Below are positions 9,368-26,980 of a stretch of 64,000 nt of DNA, piece by piece (the stretch's first letter is position 1; every line of letters starts with the position of its first letter). A program made the position numbers and the translations under genes. Source of the stretch: Candidatus Hydrogenedentota bacterium (GTDB lineage Bacteria; Hydrogenedentota; Hydrogenedentia; Hydrogenedentales; JAEUWI01). The stretch spans positions 62,001 through 126,000 of the forward strand of contig JAHBVV010000001.1 in the NCBI GenBank assembly GCA_019637335.1, written 5' to 3'. The notes beneath the pieces are model-generated. The model did no database searches. It was not told the DNA's origin and worked only from the letters and a program-made list of their open reading frames with translations.

Positions 9368-10795
9368 ATGGCCAAGGGCATCACCCCGCGCGCGGAAGAC
9401 TACGCGCAGTGGTATATCGACGTTGTACGCAAGGCGGAGATGGCGGATCATTCCCCCGTGAAGGGGTGCATGGTCATCAAGCCGACGGGCTACGGGATCT
9501 GGGAGAAGATCCAGCAGCGGCTGGACCGGATGTTCAAGGAGACGGGCCACGTCAACGCGTATTTCCCGATGCTGATCCCGGAGAGCTTCCTGAAGAAGGA
9601 GGCGGAGCACGTGGAGGGCTTCGCGCCGGAGTGCGCCGTGGTGACGCATGGCGGCGGGAAGAAGCTGGAAGAGCCGCTGGTCATCCGGCCGACTTCGGAG
9701 ACGATTATCTGGGACTCCTACCGGACGTGGATCAACTCCTACCGGGATCTTCCCATCCTTATCAACCAGTGGGCCAATGTGTGCCGCTGGGAAATGCGGA
9801 CGCGGCTGTTCCTCCGGACGACGGAGTTCCTCTGGCAGGAAGGGCACACGGCGCACGCCACCCACGAGGAGGCCGAGGAAGAGACCTACAAGATGGTGCA
9901 AATCTACCGGGAGTTTGCCGAGGAATACCTGGCGATGCCGGTGCTGGTGGGGAAGAAGACGGAGAAGGAGAAGTTCGCCGGGGCGCTGCACACCTACTGC
10001 ATCGAGGGCCTCATGCAGGACGGGAAGGCGCTTCAGGCGGGCACATCGCACCACTTGGGACAGAATTTCGCGAAGGCCTTCGACGTGAAGTTCCAGGACA
10101 AGGACAAGGAACTGAAGTATGTGTACGCCACGAGCTGGGGCGTGAGCACGCGGCTGATCGGGGCGATGATCATGACGCACAGCGACGACAATGGCCTGGT
10201 CATTCCGCCGCGGCTGGCTCCGCTGCCGGTGGTCATTGTGCCGATCTACCGGACCGACGAGGAGCAGGCGCTGGTGCTGGAGCAGGCGCGGGCCATGACG
10301 GAGGGCTGGGACCCGCTGTTTTACCGGATCGATGATCGCGATCACTACAAGCCGGGCTTCAAGTTTGCGGAGTGGGAGCTCAAGGGCGTACCGCTCCGCA
10401 TCGAAATCGGCCCGCGCGACGTGGCCAGCGGCAACGTGGTGGCGGCGCGGCGCGACACCGGCGAGAAGGTGACGCTGCCGATGGCGGGCCTGCGCGAGAA
10501 GCTGGAGGGGCTGCTGGAGGATATCCAGGCGAGCCTGTTTACTCGGGCGCGGGAACGGACCGCCGCAAACACCCATACCGTGGACAGTTACGACGAGTAC
10601 CAGGCGCGGATCAAGGAGGGCGGTTTCTTCCGGGTATTCCTCGATCACGAGAATCCGGAGGTGGAGAACCGCCTGCAGGAGGACACGAAGTCCACCATTC
10701 GCTGCATCCCCTTCGACGCGGAGCGGGAAGAGGGCGAGTGCATGATTACGGGCAAGCCCTGCCACTACCGGGTGGTGGCCGCTCAATCGTATTGA
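9368..10795 (+). CDS. proS: Prolyl-tRNA synthetase, archaeal/eukaryotic-like (type 3)
   Basis: Charges tRNA-Pro with proline in the cytoplasm; 475 residues. Class II motifs are visible: motif 1 around residues 35-60, motif 2 [24 protein letters not shown] (about 141-164, shown only as landmarks RTTEFLWQ and EGHTAH), and motif 3 [10 protein letters not shown] (about 257). There is no inserted editing domain of the bacterial type. The C-terminus has a small Cys-containing domain ([17 protein letters not shown]) and ends in Tyr, as in type 3 enzymes. The start at ATG 9368 is supported by AGGA about 8 bases upstream and by the family N-terminus. MITE B lies just upstream, and the rpsU promoter overlaps the stop codon. 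Confidence 0.95.
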   Translation: MAKGITPRAEDYAQWYIDVVRKAEMADHSPVKGCMVIKPTGYGIWEKIQQRLDRMFKETGHVNAYFPMLIPESFLKKEAEHVEGFAPECAVVTHGGGKKLEEPLVIRPTSETIIWDSYRTWINSYRDLPILINQWANVCRWEMRTRLFLRTTEFLWQEGHTAHATHEEAEEETYKMVQIYREFAEEYLAMPVLVGKKTEKEKFAGALHTYCIEGLMQDGKALQAGTSHHLGQNFAKAFDVKFQDKDKELKYVYATSWGVSTRLIGAMIMTHSDDNGLVIPPRLAPLPVVIVPIYRTDEEQALVLEQARAMTEGWDPLFYRIDDRDHYKPGFKFAEWELKGVPLRIEIGPRDVASGNVVAARRDTGEKVTLPMAGLREKLEGLLEDIQASLFTRARERTAANTHTVDSYDEYQARIKEGGFFRVFLDHENPEVENRLQEDTKSTIRCIPFDAEREEGECMITGKPCHYRVVAAQSY

Positions 10796-10821
10796 CATGG
10801 GGCGCGCTTTATTGGTACACT
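10792..10821 (+). promoter_or_regulatory. Sigma70-type promoter for rpsU
   Basis: TTGACA (10792-10797) and TACACT (10816-10821) are separated by 18 bp. The -35 box overlaps the proS stop codon. About 100 bases of leader separate it from the S21 start codon. Confidence 0.6.
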
Positions 10822-10920
10822 GACAGACCGTGCGGAAACCACGGTTAGCCGAAACACAACCCATCGCCGGCCCTCCCCGGGCTCGCGCGAAATCCAATTG
10901 CGAGGGGAGGTTGAAAATTC

Positions 10921-11106
10921 GTGACGAAAGTTCGCGTTAAGTCCGACGAACCATTCGAAAAGGCGTTGCGCCGCTTCAAGAAGAAGTGCAACAAAGAGGG
11001 CCTGATGCAGCGCATCAAGGAAATCAAGCACTTCGAGAAGCCGAGTGAACGCCGCCGCCGCCGCCTCGCCAAGGCCATGGCCCGCGCCGTAATGGAACAG
11101 AAATAA
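10921..11106 (+). CDS. rpsU: 30S ribosomal protein S21
   Basis: Small basic ribosomal protein of 61 residues that helps 16S rRNA pair with the Shine-Dalgarno sequence during initiation. The typical features are present: N-terminal TKVRVKSDEPFEKALRRFK, a central KEIKHFEKPSE segment and an Arg-rich RRRRRLAKA tail. The start is GTG, with GGGGAGG about 12 bases upstream. It stands as a single transcription unit between its own promoter and a strong terminator, not in the rpsU-dnaG-rpoD arrangement. Confidence 0.95.
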   Translation: MTKVRVKSDEPFEKALRRFKKKCNKEGLMQRIKEIKHFEKPSERRRRRLAKAMARAVMEQK

Positions 11107-11138
11107 ATCCCCTGACGTTATTCTGGATGACGTATGTG

Positions 11139-11168
11139 ACAGGGCTGGATCGCCAGCCCTGTTTTTTT
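11139..11168 (+). terminator. Rho-independent terminator after rpsU
   Basis: A perfect 10-bp stem (ACAGGGCTGG / CCAGCCCTGT), a 4-base loop ATCG, and seven T residues. It separates rpsU from the rpoBC unit. Confidence 0.9.
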
Positions 11169-11245
11169 GTGTCCCCCGGTCCGGGCCGAAACAGGGCCCT
11201 GGACGCCTGCTTTCGCGCGCGCATTTCTTGCCCCTTCGCGCCGAT

Positions 11246-11275
11246 TTGACAGACGAATTTCTTTTTTGCTAGTCT
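11246..11275 (+). promoter_or_regulatory. Probable promoter of rpoBC
   Basis: TTGACA (11246-11251) is followed after 18 bp by TAGTCT (11270-11275). The -10 match is moderate. It leaves a leader of about 120 bases before rpoB, long enough for post-transcriptional control, though I see no clear structured element in it. Confidence 0.45.
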
Positions 11276-11398
11276 GTATTGCTACATTCCACCAAGGGAT
11301 AGATCTGTCTTTCGCCTCTGGATCGCGCGGGGTTGGCCTCGGCCCCGACCGGCTCTAACGCGTTGACAGTATAAACCTTACAGAAAAGGAGTTTCTGC

Positions 11399-15259
<3,861 letters not shown>

Positions 15260-15262
15260 GTC

Positions 15263-19390
<4,128 letters not shown>

Positions 19391-19425
19391 GGCGTTTCGC
19401 GCGCGGGTTACAATGAATGGCGCCA

Positions 19426-19450
19426 GGGCGGCCCGGGTTTCGGGCCGCCC
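19426..19450 (+). terminator. Terminator-like hairpin after rpoC
   Basis: A perfect 10-bp stem GGGCGGCCCG / CGGGCCGCCC with loop GGTTT. No T-run follows, so it may act as a pause or 3' stabiliser rather than a classic intrinsic terminator. Confidence 0.5.
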
Positions 19451-19479
19451 CGCCGGCGCCGCGCGGACCATCCGACGGT

Positions 19480-19508
19480 TTGAGCGCTTTCCCGGGGTGT
19501 GTTATGCT
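19480..19508 (+). promoter_or_regulatory. Putative promoter for the PpiC-like gene
   Basis: TTGAGC (19480-19485) and TATGCT (19503-19508) lie 17 bp apart, about 40 bases before the start codon at 19550. Confidence 0.5.
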
Positions 19509-19549
19509 CTTCCCCACGCGAAAGCAGGTCTTAACACAGGTGTAGATCC

Positions 19550-20500
19550 ATGCCTCCAGCTAAACGAATGGTGCTTCTGCTCGCCGCGGCCGCTTGCATT
19601 GCCGCCGGCGCCGCGGCCGAACTGATCGACGCGGTTGTGGCCACCGTCGACCGGGAAGTCATCCTCCATAGCGATGTGCTCGTGGAGGTTGGACCGGCCG
19701 TTGAAGGGCTCCCGCCCGACAGCGACGAGTTCCGTTCCCTCTATGACGCGGCCCTCGAGCAGGCCATCGAGCAGAAGATCCTCTACCGCGAGGGTGTGCT
19801 CAACAACATCAGCATTACCGACGAGCAGGTAAACGCCCAGATCAAGCGTTACCGCGACCAATACCCCAGTGAAAAGGACTTCATGGACGCGCTCGCGAAC
19901 GCGGGCGAGACCATGAGCGATTTCCGCGAGCGCATCCGCAAGCAGACCGTCGCGCTGTCGATGGGAATGAGCAAGCGCTTCGCGCTGGAGCGTGAAATCG
20001 TGGTGTCCGAGGCGGAACTCGCGCAGTACTACCAGGACAATGTCCGCGAGTTCAACAAGCCGGAGCGGGTGAAGCTTTACCGCATATTCCTTCCCGCGCC
20101 CCGCGAGGGCGAAGCGCGGGCCCGGGCCATCGCGCGCGCGGAGGCCTTGCGCGAGGAACTGGGCCTCGGCGCGGATTTCAGCGAGCTCGCCCGCACGCAC
20201 TCCGAGGGGCCCGGCGCGGAGCAGGGCGGTTTCGTGGGCTGGATCGAGCGCGGAGAACTCATACCGGAGCTCGAGAACGTGGCGTTCGCCCTGAGCCCCG
20301 GGGATGTCAGCCCCATTATCGAGACCGAGTTCGGCGTCATGCTGTTGAAGTCCGAGGAGAAGGTGGAGGCGGGCCTGGCCTCCTTCGACGAAGTCCGCAC
20401 CGAGATTGAGCCGGAATTGCGCCGCGCCCAGGCGGCCGACCGGTACGCCAAGTGGATGTCGGAACTCCGGAAGCGGAGCCGTGTGCGGAAGTTTGAGTGA
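19550..20500 (+). CDS. SurA/PpiC-type periplasmic peptidyl-prolyl isomerase
   Basis: Periplasmic foldase that assists outer-membrane or secreted protein folding; 316 residues with a signal peptide (about 1-23). A SurA-like N-terminal chaperone region (about 24-165, starting IDAVVATVDREVILHSDV) precedes a parvulin rotamase domain (about 175-275). The rotamase markers are FSELARTHSEGPGAEQGG, IPELENVAFALSPGD and TEFGVMLLK. There is one parvulin domain, whereas E. coli SurA has two. It probably has its own promoter after rpoC, and the next gene overlaps or abuts its 3' end. Confidence 0.85.
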   Translation: MPPAKRMVLLLAAAACIAAGAAAELIDAVVATVDREVILHSDVLVEVGPAVEGLPPDSDEFRSLYDAALEQAIEQKILYREGVLNNISITDEQVNAQIKRYRDQYPSEKDFMDALANAGETMSDFRERIRKQTVALSMGMSKRFALEREIVVSEAELAQYYQDNVREFNKPERVKLYRIFLPAPREGEARARAIARAEALREELGLGADFSELARTHSEGPGAEQGGFVGWIERGELIPELENVAFALSPGDVSPIIETEFGVMLLKSEEKVEAGLASFDEVRTEIEPELRRAQAADRYAKWMSELRKRSRVRKFE

Positions 20501-21344
20501 CGCCTTCCCGGAGGCGCGCGGCCAGTTCGAAGGCCACGCCATCCGGGACCGCGCGGCGCGGCAGCGGCGGATGCTCCCGTGGCGCGCCCACCGCATGGCT
20601 TTCTGGATACTCTATGACTACGCGGGCGGCCTGATCGCCCTGAATATCGTGACCCTGGCGGCGGTCCTGCTGCCGGTTTGGCTGGCCGCGCGGGCCCTGC
20701 CCGGCGCGCCGGCCCTCCCCGCCGCGCTGGCGGTTGCGCTGGCGGCGCTTGCCGCGGCGGGCCACGCCAGCCTGGCGGTGTCACTGGTTGCCGGAGAGCC
20801 GTTTTCCGCGCGCCTGGTCTGGCGCGGGGCGCGCCGCCTGGCGGCCGGCGCGTTGGTGATGGCGGCGCTCTTTGGCGCCGCGATGGCCACCGCCGCCATC
20901 GGGATCTGGTTTTACACGTACGAACTGGCCCCGCGGCATCCGGTCGCCGGCCTCCTCGCGGCGGGCGTCTGCTGGGGCGCGGGCGCGCTGGTGGCCATGG
21001 TGGCCGTGTACGCGCCGCCCGCCCTCGTGCATGAAAAAGGCGCGCCGCTCCGGGCGGTGCGCGGCAGTTTTCGGCTGGTGGCCCGGCATCCGGTCCTGTC
21101 GGCGGCCGGGCTCCTGACGGGGCTGGCCAATGCCGCGCTGATGCTGACGCCGCCGGGACTGCTGCTCTTTTCGGGGCTGCCGGCGCTGGTGTCCGGCTGC
21201 TGCGCGTATGAACTCGCCGCCCGCGCGGACGCGCTGGACGCGGCAATCGCGTCGGGCGCGGAGATCCCGCCCGGCGCGCTGGACGAAGACGATCTGTACT
21301 TGAACCGTGGAATCTGTGACTTGCTGTTTCCCTGGAAGGTGTGA
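20481..21344 (+). CDS. Multi-pass membrane protein of unknown function
   Basis: I do not recognise the family. Starting from GTG 20481 it is 287 residues, with about five hydrophobic Ala/Leu/Val-rich helices between residues 45 and 240. A short acidic tail ends in LDEDDLYLNRGICDLLFPWKV (landmark DEDDLYLNRG). The RSFRLVARHP-like loop before the last helices recalls membrane proteins that handle polytopic or GPDase-type domains, but the resemblance is weak. The start is uncertain: GTG 20481 overlaps the foldase stop and has a GGA-rich upstream region, while ATG 20571 and ATG 20595 are alternatives. Confidence 0.6.
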   Translation: MCGSLSDAFPEARGQFEGHAIRDRAARQRRMLPWRAHRMAFWILYDYAGGLIALNIVTLAAVLLPVWLAARALPGAPALPAALAVALAALAAAGHASLAVSLVAGEPFSARLVWRGARRLAAGALVMAALFGAAMATAAIGIWFYTYELAPRHPVAGLLAAGVCWGAGALVAMVAVYAPPALVHEKGAPLRAVRGSFRLVARHPVLSAAGLLTGLANAALMLTPPGLLLFSGLPALVSGCCAYELAARADALDAAIASGAEIPPGALDEDDLYLNRGICDLLFPWKV

Positions 21345-21391
21345 GCCGGCGCTCGGCCGCCCTCCGTGGAAGCCCAGGTATTAACGAATAG

Positions 21392-22690
<1,299 letters not shown>

Positions 22691-22716
22691 ACGGCGCCTC
22701 GGGCGCCCGGGAGCGT

Positions 22717-23013
22717 ATGAAAAAAACGGATTACACGTGGTATTGGCTGGCGCTGGCGCTCGTATGTGCGCTGGCGCTGGCCTATATTGACCGCCACGAT
22801 CTCAAGGGCCGCTACGAGGACTACCGCGAAACCATGCAGGTCGTCTCGGAGCAGGAGGCCCAGGTGGAGGCCCTCAAGGCCCAGTTGGAAGAGGCCCAAC
22901 ACCGGCTGAACGATATGGACACCGATCCGGTGGAACAGGAGGCCACTATCCGGCGCGTCCGGCGCCTCGTCCGGGAAGGCGAAATCGTCTACCGGGTCGA
23001 AGCGCTCAAGTGA
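22717..23013 (+). CDS. FtsB/DivIC-like septum formation initiator protein
   Basis: A 98-residue bitopic protein: a short cytoplasmic start (MKKTDYTWYW), one membrane helix (about 9-24) and a coiled coil (about 35-70) rich in Glu, Gln and Leu heptads. Length, topology and its place directly after eno match FtsB/DivIC, which joins FtsL and FtsQ in the divisome. GGGAG lies 5 bases before the ATG. It is shorter than many DivIC proteins, and sequence conservation in this family is low, so the call rests largely on context. Confidence 0.75.
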   Translation: MKKTDYTWYWLALALVCALALAYIDRHDLKGRYEDYRETMQVVSEQEAQVEALKAQLEEAQHRLNDMDTDPVEQEATIRRVRRLVREGEIVYRVEALK

Positions 23014-23052
23014 TCCCGCGCCGTTCCCGGGCGATGAGAGGACAATCCTGAA

Positions 23053-24030
23053 CTGAGCCACGAGATTCAATTAGAAAGCCAGGAAGAGGCCATCAAGCTG
23101 CTGGGCCAGAATGGCGAGTTGCGCAAGCACCTGCAGGATGCCCGGCAGGTGCGCATCGTCGACCGCGGCGCCAACGTGGCCGTCATCGGAGACGACGAGA
23201 ACGCGAGCTTCATCGCCGAGCTTCTCGGCGAGATGCTTGAACTCGTGCGGCAGGGCCACACCCCGACGCTGCACGACATCCGGCCCGTGCTGGCCGCCGC
23301 CGGCGACGCAACCGCCCGCCCGCGCCTGCGCAAGCCGGTCCCGGGCGCGACGCCGGCCCTGATCCGGCCCGACTTGCGGGTCCGCCCGCGAACCGAGGGC
23401 CAGCAGGAATACCTGGACACCATCGGCCGTTGCGAGATGACCTTCGCCATTGGCCCCGCCGGCACGGGGAAGACCTACCTCGCCATGGCGGTGGCCGTGT
23501 CGTCGCTGCTGAACAAGCAGGTTCGCCGCCTGATCCTGACGCGGCCCGCCGTCGAGGCGGGCGAAAACCTCGGCTTCTTGCCGGGAGATTTGGAAGAGAA
23601 GGTGAATCCCTATCTGCGCCCGCTGTACGACGCGCTGTATTCCATGGTGGATATGACGCGGGTACGGCGGCTCATAGAGGAACAACGGATTGAGGTGGCG
23701 CCGCTGGCGTTCATGCGCGGGCGCACCCTCGATCAGGCCTTTGTCCTCCTGGATGAGGCCCAGAACACCACCACCGAACAAATGAAGATGTTTCTGACCC
23801 GCCTGGGGCAGGGCTCCCGGGCGATAATCACCGGCGACGTCACCCAGTGCGACCTGCCGCGGGGCGCCCGATCGGGCCTGGCGGAGGCCGCGCGCATCCT
23901 CAAACACGTGCCGGAAATCGGCATGGTTCACCTGACGCGCCGGGACGTCGTGCGCAACCCGCTCGTCGAGCGTATTATCAACGCCTACGAGATGGAGCGG
24001 GCCGCGCACGAAGGGGATCCAAGCGCCTGA
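23053..24030 (+). CDS. PhoH-family ATPase, probable CTG start
   Basis: P-loop NTPase of the PhoH/YbeZ type, usually linked to YbeY and RNA metabolism; 325 residues. Walker A is GPAGTGKTYLA (about 138-148) and Walker B VLLDEAQN (about 234-241), followed by TRLGQGSRAIITGDVTQCD (landmark SRAIITGD). The first ATG-like or TTG start (23119) would remove the conserved N-terminus. Homologous-looking sequence LSHEIQLESQEEAIKLLG reads in frame from CTG 23053, with GAGAGGA about 10 bases upstream and a stop codon at 23035. CTG is therefore the most likely start. Its 3' end overlaps the next ATG (TGATG). Confidence 0.9.
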   Translation: MSHEIQLESQEEAIKLLGQNGELRKHLQDARQVRIVDRGANVAVIGDDENASFIAELLGEMLELVRQGHTPTLHDIRPVLAAAGDATARPRLRKPVPGATPALIRPDLRVRPRTEGQQEYLDTIGRCEMTFAIGPAGTGKTYLAMAVAVSSLLNKQVRRLILTRPAVEAGENLGFLPGDLEEKVNPYLRPLYDALYSMVDMTRVRRLIEEQRIEVAPLAFMRGRTLDQAFVLLDEAQNTTTEQMKMFLTRLGQGSRAIITGDVTQCDLPRGARSGLAEAARILKHVPEIGMVHLTRRDVVRNPLVERIINAYEMERAAHEGDPSA

Positions 24031-26519
24031 TGGCTGGCCCGTCACCCACGAAAAAGAAGGTGAAGAAGAAGCGCCTTTCGAAGAAGCGGGGCAAGGCGCC
24101 GATCTCCGCCCGCGCGCGCTGGATCAACCGATTCATCGTCGCGGCGGCCTTTGTCGCGATGGTGGCGTCGATGACCAAGTTCTCCCACCGCGACCCGATC
24201 ATCGAGGTGCTCGAAAGCGAGATCGACACGCAGCTTTCGAGCCGGGAAATCCGCGCCGCCTTCGATTTTGAGACCATCGACCTGGAGCCAACCCAGCGCG
24301 CCCAGGACGAGGCGATGGCGAAGGTTCCCGAATACTACCGGATCAACGAGCCCCGCGTCTCCAGCCAGGTCGAAGCGCTCCGCACACAGATCGCCTGGAT
24401 GAAGGAGCAGCGCCCGAATGTCCGCCGGGCCATTGCCCAGGCCCTCGAGGCGGCGCCCCCGGGATCGGGCGCCGAGGATCTCGTTACCAAGGCCGTGCAC
24501 CAGCACGCGCGCGAATTGATCGGGCGCGCCGAAGTCAAGTTGCCCTTCGGCGATCATGTGCTCGCACTCTGGCTGATGCCGGACAAGGACTCGATGCCCT
24601 CCCTTCCCGAATCCGCGCCACCGGCGCCGGAATCCCCCGAAGAGGCCGCCGAGGACACCTCCCCGCCCGATCCATTCCGGCCCGAGACCCTGACGTTCAG
24701 AACCAGCGATCAAATGGCGCGCCTCGCGGAGGAAGGCCTCGGCACGGTCCTGCGGCTGGGCATCCGGCTGCCGAACCTGCTCCCGCGGGATCAGAACAAG
24801 CAAGTGGCCGTTTTGCGCGACACCCCCGGGGCCGATGGCCAGATCAGCACGGACACCCCCTACGCCGAGATCATGGACCCCGCCGCGGCGACGGAATACC
24901 TGGAGGCGCATCTCTCGCAGCTCGCGAAAAACCTGGCCGGCGAGGACGATTGGGAGGTCCTTCCCGACGCGGCGGCGCCCGTGGCCGCGGCGTACATCAC
25001 CGACACGCTGCGCTTCGATTCCGTATACACCGACGGCGCGCGCGAACGGGCGCGCAAATCGGTTGAGCCGGTGATGAAAAAGATCCTCGCCTCGGAAAAG
25101 ATCCAGGACGGCGGCAGCCGCTGGACGGCGCAGACGCGGTCCGACGCGCGGGTCTACCTCGATCTCCTGCGGGGAGACACGCACCCGCTGGCGCAATTCA
25201 CCAGCACGCTCTTCGCCCACGCGATCCTGGTGGCGCTGGCCCTGGCCTGCCTCTACCGCTCCATCCAGCTTTTTCGCGGGGACGCCGGCGCGAGCGAGCA
25301 GACCCTCTTCCGGCTCGCGCTGCTGCTCATCGCGGGCCTGCTGGTCCTGAGCCGCGTTGCGTTCTACTTCGAGCCCACCGGTTTCATGGTTCCCGTGGCC
25401 GCGTGCGGAATCCTTTACGCGATCCTGGCCAATGCCGGTTTGGCCTCCCTGGTCGGCCTCATCGCCGCCGCCTTGGTGTCCGCGCAATACGGCTACGACT
25501 GGCGCGTGCTCGTCGTCGGCGCCGCCATGACGCTGGCCGGCGCCTTCAGCATCTTCCGGGTGCGCCGCCGCAGCGACATGGCCTCCGCCTCCATCGCCGC
25601 GACACTGGCGGGCGGGCTCGCGATTCTGGCGGCCATACTGGCCATGGACAAGATCCTGGACGAAGCCACGCTCCGCCGCCTGTTCCTGATCGGGTTGAAT
25701 GGCGGCATCTGCCTGCTCGCCGTGCCCGCCGTACTGTCGCCGCTGGAGCGCCTCTTCGGCATTACGACGGACATCACGCTGCTCGAATACTCCGACTTCA
25801 ACAACGAGCTGCTGGGCCGCCTCGCCGTCGAGGCGCCGGGCACGAGCGCCCACAGCCGCATGCTCGGCGATCTGGCCGAGGCCGCGGCCGACGCGATCGG
25901 GGCGAACGGGCTCATGGCGCGGGTCTGCGCGCTCTACCACGACATCGGTAAGATGCGGCGCTCGGAGTACTTCTCCGAGAACCAGAACGGGTACAACATC
26001 CACGACGATCTTTCGCCCCGAATGAGCGCGCGGGCGATCGCGGCCCACGTGATCCAGGGGGCGGAACTGGCGCGCGAGTACCACCTCCCCAAGCCGATCA
26101 TCAACGGGATCCTGGAGCACCACGGCACCTGCCTGATCGGCTATTTCTACCAGCAGGCGGTCAGCCAGCAGAAACACGGGGACGTGTCGGAGGACGACTT
26201 CCGCTACCCGGGCCCCAAGCCGCAACGGCCGGAGACCGCCATCCTCATGATCTGCGACGCCGTCGAGTCGGGCGTGCGCTCCATCAAGAACCCGAACGAA
26301 GAGCGGGTCCGCGATTTCGTGGACAAAATCATCGCGGCGCGCTCGGCGGACCGCCAGTTCGACGACTGCAACCTGACCCTGAAGCAACTGGACATCATCG
26401 CGGAGGTCGTGTCGCAAAGGATCCTGTCGAACCTCCACACGCGGGTGGCGTATCCGCCGGCGCGGGAAGAGGAGCGCAAAATGGACAATGTGATCCCCAT
26501 GTCGGGTAAGATGGAATGA
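24030..26519 (+). CDS. PgpH/YqfF-type 7TM-HD phosphohydrolase
   Basis: Membrane HD phosphodiesterase, 829 residues; PgpH relatives hydrolyse c-di-AMP. Layout: Lys-rich cytoplasmic start, one helix (about 35-50), an extracytoplasmic 7TMR-HDED region (about 50-385), a block of about seven helices (about 390-590), then an HD domain. Metal-site motifs are intact: HSRMLGDLA (about 607), ALYHDIGKMRR (about 635) and NGILEHHGT (about 692). The C-terminal part contains AVESGVRSIKNP and ADRQFDDCNLTLKQL (landmark FDDCNLT), typical of the family. It lies in the phoH-pgpH-ybeY arrangement, with overlapping genes on both sides. Confidence 0.92.
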   Translation: MAGPSPTKKKVKKKRLSKKRGKAPISARARWINRFIVAAAFVAMVASMTKFSHRDPIIEVLESEIDTQLSSREIRAAFDFETIDLEPTQRAQDEAMAKVPEYYRINEPRVSSQVEALRTQIAWMKEQRPNVRRAIAQALEAAPPGSGAEDLVTKAVHQHARELIGRAEVKLPFGDHVLALWLMPDKDSMPSLPESAPPAPESPEEAAEDTSPPDPFRPETLTFRTSDQMARLAEEGLGTVLRLGIRLPNLLPRDQNKQVAVLRDTPGADGQISTDTPYAEIMDPAAATEYLEAHLSQLAKNLAGEDDWEVLPDAAAPVAAAYITDTLRFDSVYTDGARERARKSVEPVMKKILASEKIQDGGSRWTAQTRSDARVYLDLLRGDTHPLAQFTSTLFAHAILVALALACLYRSIQLFRGDAGASEQTLFRLALLLIAGLLVLSRVAFYFEPTGFMVPVAACGILYAILANAGLASLVGLIAAALVSAQYGYDWRVLVVGAAMTLAGAFSIFRVRRRSDMASASIAATLAGGLAILAAILAMDKILDEATLRRLFLIGLNGGICLLAVPAVLSPLERLFGITTDITLLEYSDFNNELLGRLAVEAPGTSAHSRMLGDLAEAAADAIGANGLMARVCALYHDIGKMRRSEYFSENQNGYNIHDDLSPRMSARAIAAHVIQGAELAREYHLPKPIINGILEHHGTCLIGYFYQQAVSQQKHGDVSEDDFRYPGPKPQRPETAILMICDAVESGVRSIKNPNEERVRDFVDKIIAARSADRQFDDCNLTLKQLDIIAEVVSQRILSNLHTRVAYPPAREEERKMDNVIPMSGKME

Positions 26520-26980
26520 CCGCGCGGGTGGCGGTGCGGAACGAGTCGTCGCGCAAGGGCCTCTTCCGGCGGGACGTGCTCGAACGGCTGGCCGGGCGGA
26601 TCTGCGCGGGCGAAGGCCTCGAGGGCGATGCGGTCGAAGTCAGCGTTCTGTTTTGCGACGACGCGGGCATTCAGGCCCTGAACAAGGCCTACCGGAAAAA
26701 GAACGCGCCCACCGACGTGCTCTCATTCGAGCAGGAGCCGGGCCTGATACCGGGCGTGCGGGTTTTGGGCGATATCGTGATATCCCTGGAGACGGTGGAG
26801 CGCCGCGGAGACGGCGACCGCGCCGCGATGCGCGCGGATGTGCGCCTGCTCTTTTGCCACGGGATGCTGCATTTGTTGGGTTACGATCATGCGACGGCCG
26901 CGGAACGGCGCCGCATGGTGGAGAATCAGGCCGGCTATTTGGGCCTGAACGAGGAAACCGCGTGGCGCACGGATCCGTGA
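26516..26980 (+). CDS. ybeY: YbeY endoribonuclease
   Basis: Zinc-dependent endoribonuclease acting in 16S rRNA 3' maturation and ribosome quality control, 154 residues. The metal motif HGMLHLLGYDH (about 119-129) supplies three His. The upstream NAPTDVLSFEQEPG and GDIVISLETV segments are family hallmarks. ATGA overlap with the HD gene before it and GTGA overlap with the CorC-like gene after it indicate one translationally coupled operon. Confidence 0.95.
   Translation: MTARVAVRNESSRKGLFRRDVLERLAGRICAGEGLEGDAVEVSVLFCDDAGIQALNKAYRKKNAPTDVLSFEQEPGLIPGVRVLGDIVISLETVERRGDGDRAAMRADVRLLFCHGMLHLLGYDHATAAERRRMVENQAGYLGLNEETAWRTDP

Noticed and set aside
11363-11376. TTGACAGTATAAAC just before rpoB as a promoter
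   Set aside because: The -35-like and -10-like hexamers are almost adjacent, far from the 16-18 bp spacing needed.
22692-22706. GGCGCC-TCG-GGCGCC hairpin after eno as a terminator
   Set aside because: It has a short stem and no T-run, and it overlaps the region leading to the FtsB-like start, so read-through is more likely.
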